A DNA stretch of 64,000 bases from Sarcocystis neurona. Its lineage: Eukaryota > Apicomplexa > Conoidasida > Eucoccidiorida > Sarcocystidae. This document shows positions 59,501 through 64,000 of this stretch, piece by piece. The translations under genes and the position numbers were made by a program. The first letter of the stretch is position 1. Every line of letters begins with the position of its first letter. A model generated the notes under the pieces. That model ran no database searches and was not told the DNA's origin. It worked only from the letters and a program-made list of their open reading frames with translations. The stretch covers positions 118,760 to 182,759 of the forward strand of contig KL647330.1 in NCBI GenBank assembly GCA_000727475.1. The letters run 5' to 3'.

Positions 59501-60928
59501 CGTGGACATGCATCCATATATATATGTTTGTGCGAACGACTCTCGTTTCCTCTCTTCGTAGATATATATATGTAGATTTGTTTGTGCGAATTTCTCCTCT
59601 CTCTTTGTACGTGTATATGCGTGTTTGTTTGTGCGACCTTCTCCCTTTCTCTGTCTTCGTATAAATATGTATGTATATACCCTTTGAGTTGATTGTGCGG
59701 GCCCCGGTTTTCTTCCTGTCTGTGTCTCTCCCTATCCGCACTGGACGAAGTCCTGTACGGGCAGGGAGCGTCTCTGTACGCCTGTGTCTCCCCGTCTCCT
59801 CCGTGTCTCTCTCCTCGGCGTCTCCGTCTCCGCGCCTCTCTCTATACGCAGCACCTGCAGGGGCTCTGCAGCCCTCCTCATTTCCTGTGTGACCGAAGTC
59901 AACGTTGACGCAGCTTCCCAGCAAGAAACGCGGAGAGAAGCACCTCCCTTCGCCTCAGGCGTGTCTCTCTGTTGGTCGGTAGAAGTTCGCGAAACGACCA
60001 AAAAGAAACGCAGCAGTTTCTCTGCAGAGGCCAAACCTGTTTTCTCTGTCGCCCGCCTCTTCGCGGCGACGAACATTTGGAGGAGAAGTGAACTTCCACA
60101 GAAAACCAAAAAAAATCTTGCCACCGTCTGCTTGTCGGGGGGAGTACGACAGAAACTAACGCACAATACATTCACATACATATATATATTTCTGACCCAT
60201 ATCTATATATATCTTTCAAATACACACGCATATATATATATACGTATCTAACCCGCGCATATATAGAGAGAGATGCTTTTACACGTGTATATATTTCTAA
60301 CACACACGCATATATGTATGTATTTCTAACCCACATATACATACATGTAGAGAGAGATGCTTTTACATATATATATATATATATGTATGTCTTTCTAAGA
60401 CACACACACGTATGCATGTATATATATGTATATATAGAAAGGGAGAGACGCTTTTACATATATGTGTACATCCCCCCCTATAAAACCCACGCACAGTTCT
60501 GCTCGTCTATATGTATATATAGATCCTTTTTAGCCGCAGTAGCAAAGCGCGCGTGTGACTCCTATATCTCTTTGTCGTGTATATATATATATATAAGGCG
60601 ACTTTTCATTTGTTGTTGTCATGCTAAACTTCTCTTTTATTGTCGAGGTCGGTGGGTATACGTGTGTTTCCGCCGTTCCTTTTTCCGCGCCCGTCCACTG
60701 CCCCCCGCGTTGTTCCGTCCCCCTCTCGCCGTCTCCCTTTCGCCTTTCCGCTTTGTCTCCTGGTCCTCCATCTTCTCTTTTTTCTCTTCATCTCTTCCGT
60801 CTTCCATCCTCACGCAGATGTCAGTGATGGGAGAAGAAAAAAGACGATGAGCCGCCCCTTCGGCGTCGCACTGCTCGTTGCCGGCGTTGACAGCGAAGGC
60901 GCCTCGCTGTGGTGCGCAGATCCTTCGG
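56568..60928 (+). CDS. 20S proteasome subunit alpha-5, internal exons (gene continues beyond both ends)
   Basis: Non-catalytic alpha-ring subunit (PSMA5/Pup2 family) of the 20S core, which degrades proteins in cytosol and nucleus. Exons: 56568-56810, 58794-58909 and 60818-60928, each bounded by AG acceptors and GT donors with matching phases (2, then 1). Exon 1 here carries the alpha-subunit signature [20 protein letters not shown] and continues through SIEKIVEID and AMSGLIADA. The next gives [10 protein letters not shown] and [10 protein letters not shown]. The third gives [15 protein letters not shown] and ends at CADPSG before GTAAAC. This covers about 160 of the usual 240-260 residues. 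The first few codons (family start is Met-Phe then about three residues) must lie in a tiny upstream exon I could not locate, since the first acceptor falls inside the codon before SEYD. The block with the conserved DARAIG-type motif is absent before 64000, so the 3' exons are outside the window. Confidence 0.95.
56811..58793 (+). other. Proteasome alpha-5 intron (about 2.0 kb) with tandem repeats
   Basis: Begins GTAAAG and ends CCCCCTGCAG. Contains a purine-rich GAGACGGAGACG tract (57115-57230), TA-rich repeats (57330-57600) and a two-copy repeat of about 170 bp, with a CCTCTATA(T/C)A...CTGTA(C/T)ATGTATTCATAATA block near 58030 and 58203. Confidence 0.85.
58910..60817 (+). other. Proteasome alpha-5 intron (about 1.9 kb) with tandem repeats
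   Basis: Begins GTAACC and ends CACGCAG. Holds about 60 bp units around GATTTGTTTGTGCGAA (59450-59650), about 100 bp units around AGAGAGAGATGCTTTTACA (60260-60460) and a pyrimidine tract before the acceptor. A non-repetitive island at 59860-60150 is open in several frames but is not needed for the proteasome protein. Confidence 0.85.
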
Positions 60929-62540
60929 GTAAACAGCAAGCCTCCACATGTCTATTGATTTCCATATATGCATGCGTGTTATCTATCTCTCTATATATCT
61001 ATGTCTGTATAGCTATCTATATGTATTTACACATATGTGCGTATTTGTCTATCTGTGTATCTGTGGACCTATCTATAAACCGATCTATAGCTGTCTCTAT
61101 GTATTCATATCTATATGTGTATATCCATTTCTGTATCTACCTATACACCTATCTATCTGTCTCTATATATATATGCATATATATGTAGACGTGGATCAGT
61201 GTAGCATATGTAATGAGGCATATATATATATATATGCGTATATGTACATATGTGTGGTTCTCTTGCATAAGACTCTCGTTGGCTATCTGTACACATGTAT
61301 ATCTATATTTCTACCTGTCTATACGTGTATATATATATAGATATAGATATAGAGCTGTGAAGAATATGTAATGATGCGTATATATATATGTATATATATA
61401 TATGTATTTGGTTCCCTTACATGGGACCCCCTTTGTGTATCAATATATATATATATGTATACGTATATGTATAGATATGGATCAATGTAGAATATGTAAT
61501 GAGGCGTATATATTTATATATGCATATATCTGGTTCTCTTATCTAGGACGCTCTTTGTATATCCGTGGTATATACGAATGATCGTCTTTATATATGTATT
61601 TAGCGTGTATACCCCATTTACTAGTACATATACATATGTGTGTTTATATATATGATAGACGGCGTGCGTATATCTATACGCAGAGAGGCACAAGAATGAC
61701 TGCAGATCGACTGCATCCGCTGCGTCTTTTGATATGTCTCCTCGGCTTGTTGACGACCTCTGCTGCTGTCTTCCTTGCGAGCCCTGCGACGCTTTGCCAC
61801 GGCACACGCGGCTGCTGCTCGAAGAGAGACGGAATACCACGGCGTCTTCGCAGATAAAAAGTTACTCCCGCCCTTCGTCTTCTCCTCTTTTTTCCCATTG
61901 GAAGTAGATACACAAAAGACCGCGTCAGAAGGACACAAAAGTGACAGCTTCCTCTCTGCTGTGATGAGAGCCAATAGGATCGAACGTGTGAAGAATAGTC
62001 AAGTACATATGTAGATAAACACATATATATATATATATACACGCACAGATACAGAGAATGTAGACATATTGATAGAGAGAGATAGAAAATACTCTACCCT
62101 TGTATACATGAAGAGACTGATAATATTCATATTCATAATATATGCGTGTACAGTTACATTCGTATGCAGCCTGTCCAAGAGGGTGTCTAGGACCCACTAC
62201 ACATCCATATTTCTTCAGTATATATATACATGTATGTATCTCTTTCCAGTCGCTGAACAAGACGTAACAGTTTTCTTTTGTAACATGTGTAGTTTTCTCC
62301 GTGAAAATGCGTTAAGAAGAATTGCTTGGAAACAGTCTCCCTCTCCCCGTCTCGAAGTCTTAGCTGAAATCTCTCAGCGTCTAAGGAAAATCTACTACCT
62401 CTCGGCGGCGAGACAGGTGTGTACATGTAGCTGTCTGTGTAGGTAGGTAGGTAGATGTGTGTTGCCGTGTGTGTGTAGGTATGTGTTTGCGCGTAGCTGT
62501 AGGTGGCTATGTGTGTGTGTATGTGTAGGTGTGTGTGGTA
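60929..62540 (+). repeat. Start of the next proteasome intron: TA-rich repeats, three copies of a 135-155 bp unit
   Basis: The block AATATGTAATGA(G/T)GCGTATATAT or a close variant occurs at about 61205, 61356 and 61491, each followed by a GGTTC(T/C)CTT(A/G) segment about 50-60 bases on. TATCTATATCT repeats precede it. An island at 62250-62416 reads RENALRRIAWKQSPSPRLEV and LAEISQRLRKIYYLSAARQ up to a GTGTGT; it could be a stray exon but does not match proteasome alpha-5. Confidence 0.55.
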
Positions 62541-62541
62541 G

Positions 62542-62877
62542 GTAGGTAGGCAGGTAGATAGACATGTAGGTAGACATGTAGGTAGACATGTAGGTAGGCA
62601 GGTAGGTAGACATGTAGGTAGACATGTAGGTAGGCAGGTAGGTAGGCAGGTAGGTAGACATGTAGGTAGACAGGTAGGTAGGCAGGTAGGTAGGCAGGTA
62701 GGTAGGCAGGTAGGTAGGCAGGTAGGTAGACATGTAGGTAGACATGTAGGTAGGCAGGTAGGTAGACATGTAGGTAGACATGTAGGTAGGCAGGTAGGTA
62801 GACATGTAGGTAGACATGTAGGTAGGCAGGTAGGTAGACATGTAGGTAGGCAGGTAGGTAGACATGTAGGTAGGCAG
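62542..62877 (+). repeat. 28-copy 12 bp minisatellite with two alternating variants
   Basis: 336 bases made only of 12-mers: GTAGGTAGACAT (type 1) and GTAGGTAGGCAG (type 2), plus one GTAGATAGACAT (unit 2) and one hybrid GTAGGTAGACAG (unit 11). There are no indels. GTAGGT and GTGTAG repeats flank it on both sides. The minus strand is open through it as a Pro/Thr/Cys/Leu/Tyr repeat, which I do not regard as a gene. Confidence 0.95.
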
Positions 62878-63590
62878 GTAGGTGGAGTAGCTAGGTGGGT
62901 AGGTATGTAGGTAGGTAGGTAGGTGTGTGTAGGTGTGTGTTTGCGTGTAGGTGTAGGTGTGTAGGTGTAGGTGTGTGTTGGTGGGTAGGTATGTGTGTGT
63001 GTGTGGGTGTGGAGGTGCGCGTCTGGATTTGGGAATACGACGTACACGGACATGCGTTTCTTCCTCTACACAGCCACACATATACACACACACACACACG
63101 TAGACTTGTCATTCTGTAGATTGTACTGTTACATCGAAACATATATATACATAGAGAGAGAGACGGAGAAAGAGATATACGCATATATATATATATATGT
63201 ATGTGCGTATGTATATATGTGTATAGGGAGTGTGTCTGCGTGGGGGGTGGGGGGCAACGACTGCGTGAGTATGTGCGCGTATCTGCGGATATACGAATGT
63301 GGACGTAGGCATATGTGTATATGTGTGTTTGTGTGTATGTGTCTCTTAGCCTGTTGAAGGAGAAGTTGTCGTAAATGTAAATACGGGCTGCCGTGTGGAC
63401 TCAACTTCCAAGAAATCTGCACACACACAGAGAGATGTCTACACACTTCTCCACTTCTTCTGTATTTGTCCTGTAAAAAAAGTGCCAGGGTATGTGTGGT
63501 GCCGGTTTGATTCCCGTCTCTCTGTCTCGACCGGTAGACGTCCGCGCGGTCGCCCGTGCAAACGTGCACGCCGGAGTAGACGGAGAGCGA
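62878..63590. other. GT-rich repeats, then unique sequence; no gene recognised
   Basis: GTAGGTGTGTGT-type repeats to about 63015, (CA)n at 63080-63100, TATA at 63185-63200, then about 350 bases of unique sequence. No proteasome exon found here. Confidence 0.5.
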
Positions 63591-64000
63591 CAACGTAAAG
63601 ACGTACTATTTCCCTCTCTCTGTGTCTCTGTCTCCCTCCGTGTCTCTGTCTCTCTTGCCGCCCTCTGTGTGTGTCTCCGTCTCCCTCTGTCTCTGTCTCT
63701 CTCTGTGTCTCTGTCTCCCTCCATGTCTCTGTCTCTCTTGCCTCCCTCTGTGTTGTCTCCGTCTCCCTCTCTGTCCGTCTCTGTCTCTCTTGTCTCCCCC
63801 TCTCTGTCTGTCTCTTTTGTCTCCCTCTCTCCGTGCCGTCCCCTCCCTGTGTCTCTGTCTCCGTCTCTCCTGTCTCCCTCTCTGTGTCTCCGTCTCCCTC
63901 TCTCTCCGTCTCTCCTGCCTCCCTCTCCCCCTGTCTCTTTTGTCTCCCCCTCTCTGTCTCTGTCTCCCTCTCCCTGCGTCTCTGTNTCCCCCCTCTGTCC
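63590..64000 (+). repeat. Long pyrimidine tract (CTCTGTCTCC family) to the window edge
   Basis: Built from CTCTGTGTCTCTGTCTCCCTC-like units, the reverse-complement family of the purine tract at 19980-20640. One ambiguous base (N) at 63986. It probably belongs to the proteasome intron. Confidence 0.85.

Noticed and set aside
62542..62877. Regular short direct repeats that could suggest a CRISPR array
   Set aside because: Units of 12 bp abut with no spacers, and no cas-like gene is present; this is a eukaryotic minisatellite.
62187..63053. 288-codon minus-strand frame of Pro/Thr/Cys/Leu/Tyr repeats
   Set aside because: It is the translation of the 12 bp array and GT repeats, with no non-repetitive coding part and no start context.
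63500..63520. tRNA T-arm-like GGTTTGATTCCCG
   Set aside because: The flanking five bases do not pair and no anticodon or acceptor arm fits; a similar GTTCAAATCC at about 9373 also fails.
1..64000. AAACCCT/TTTAGGG telomere-like repeats expected in Eimeria
   Set aside because: I looked for tracts of this heptamer and saw none, so neither a subtelomeric position nor the species can be argued from it.
1..64000. Retrotransposon or DNA transposon
   Set aside because: No reverse-transcriptase, integrase or transposase-like sequence and no paired terminal repeats were recognised.

Overview
The window looks like nuclear DNA of a coccidian apicomplexan, most probably an Eimeria species. The evidence is: (i) dense CAG-type trinucleotide tracts inside and around genes, read as Gln, Ser or Ala according to frame, which is the homopolymeric amino-acid repeat habit known from Eimeria; (ii) a bacterial/plastid-type RNA polymerase alpha subunit encoded in nuclear-style DNA, as expected for an organism with an apicoplast whose rpoA is nuclear; (iii) a transporter with the architecture of the apicomplexan ApiAT family; (iv) a spliced 20S proteasome alpha-5 gene with GT-AG introns of about 2 kb. 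The species cannot be fixed from the sequence. All genes I can support lie on the + strand.

Layout. 1-3118: 3' part of an unrecognised gene rich in Gln/Ser/Ala runs, open at the left edge. 3.1-11.9 kb: no convincing gene; several tandem arrays with 72, 105 and 117 bp units. 11.9-18.6 kb: a CAG/CTG-saturated zone with a 3.9 kb reading frame (12939-16805) of uncertain status and some exon-like pieces. 18.7-24.1 kb: TA-rich degenerate repeats, a long purine tract and more microsatellites. 24217-26670: apicoplast RNA polymerase alpha subunit. 26.7-28.7 kb: purine-rich and TA-rich repeats. 28.77-31.34 kb: an unrecognised, probably two-exon gene tail. 31.3-39.9 kb: unique sequence, then CAG-rich DNA including a perfect 58 bp tandem duplication. 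39958-44130: 12-helix ApiAT-like transporter with an approximately 850-residue central loop. 44.1-56.5 kb: no recognised gene; microsatellites, a 40 bp near-perfect palindrome, a 15 bp minisatellite and a 443-base N gap. 56568-60928: three internal exons of proteasome alpha-5, whose introns hold local tandem arrays; the last exons lie beyond 64000, after a 28-copy 12 bp array and a long CT-rich tract.

The genes do not form a pathway: plastid transcription, nutrient transport and protein turnover are housekeeping functions placed by chance in one repeat-rich segment. I found no CRISPR array, tRNA, rRNA, transposase or reverse transcriptase. The main caution is that CAG repeats contain no stop codon in any of the six frames, so long open frames are weak evidence of coding here; I relied on recognisable protein families and plausible splice sites. 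I do not see a novel multi-gene system. The most notable items are the repeat-expanded plastid RNA polymerase subunit, the giant transporter loop, and the internally structured minisatellites.
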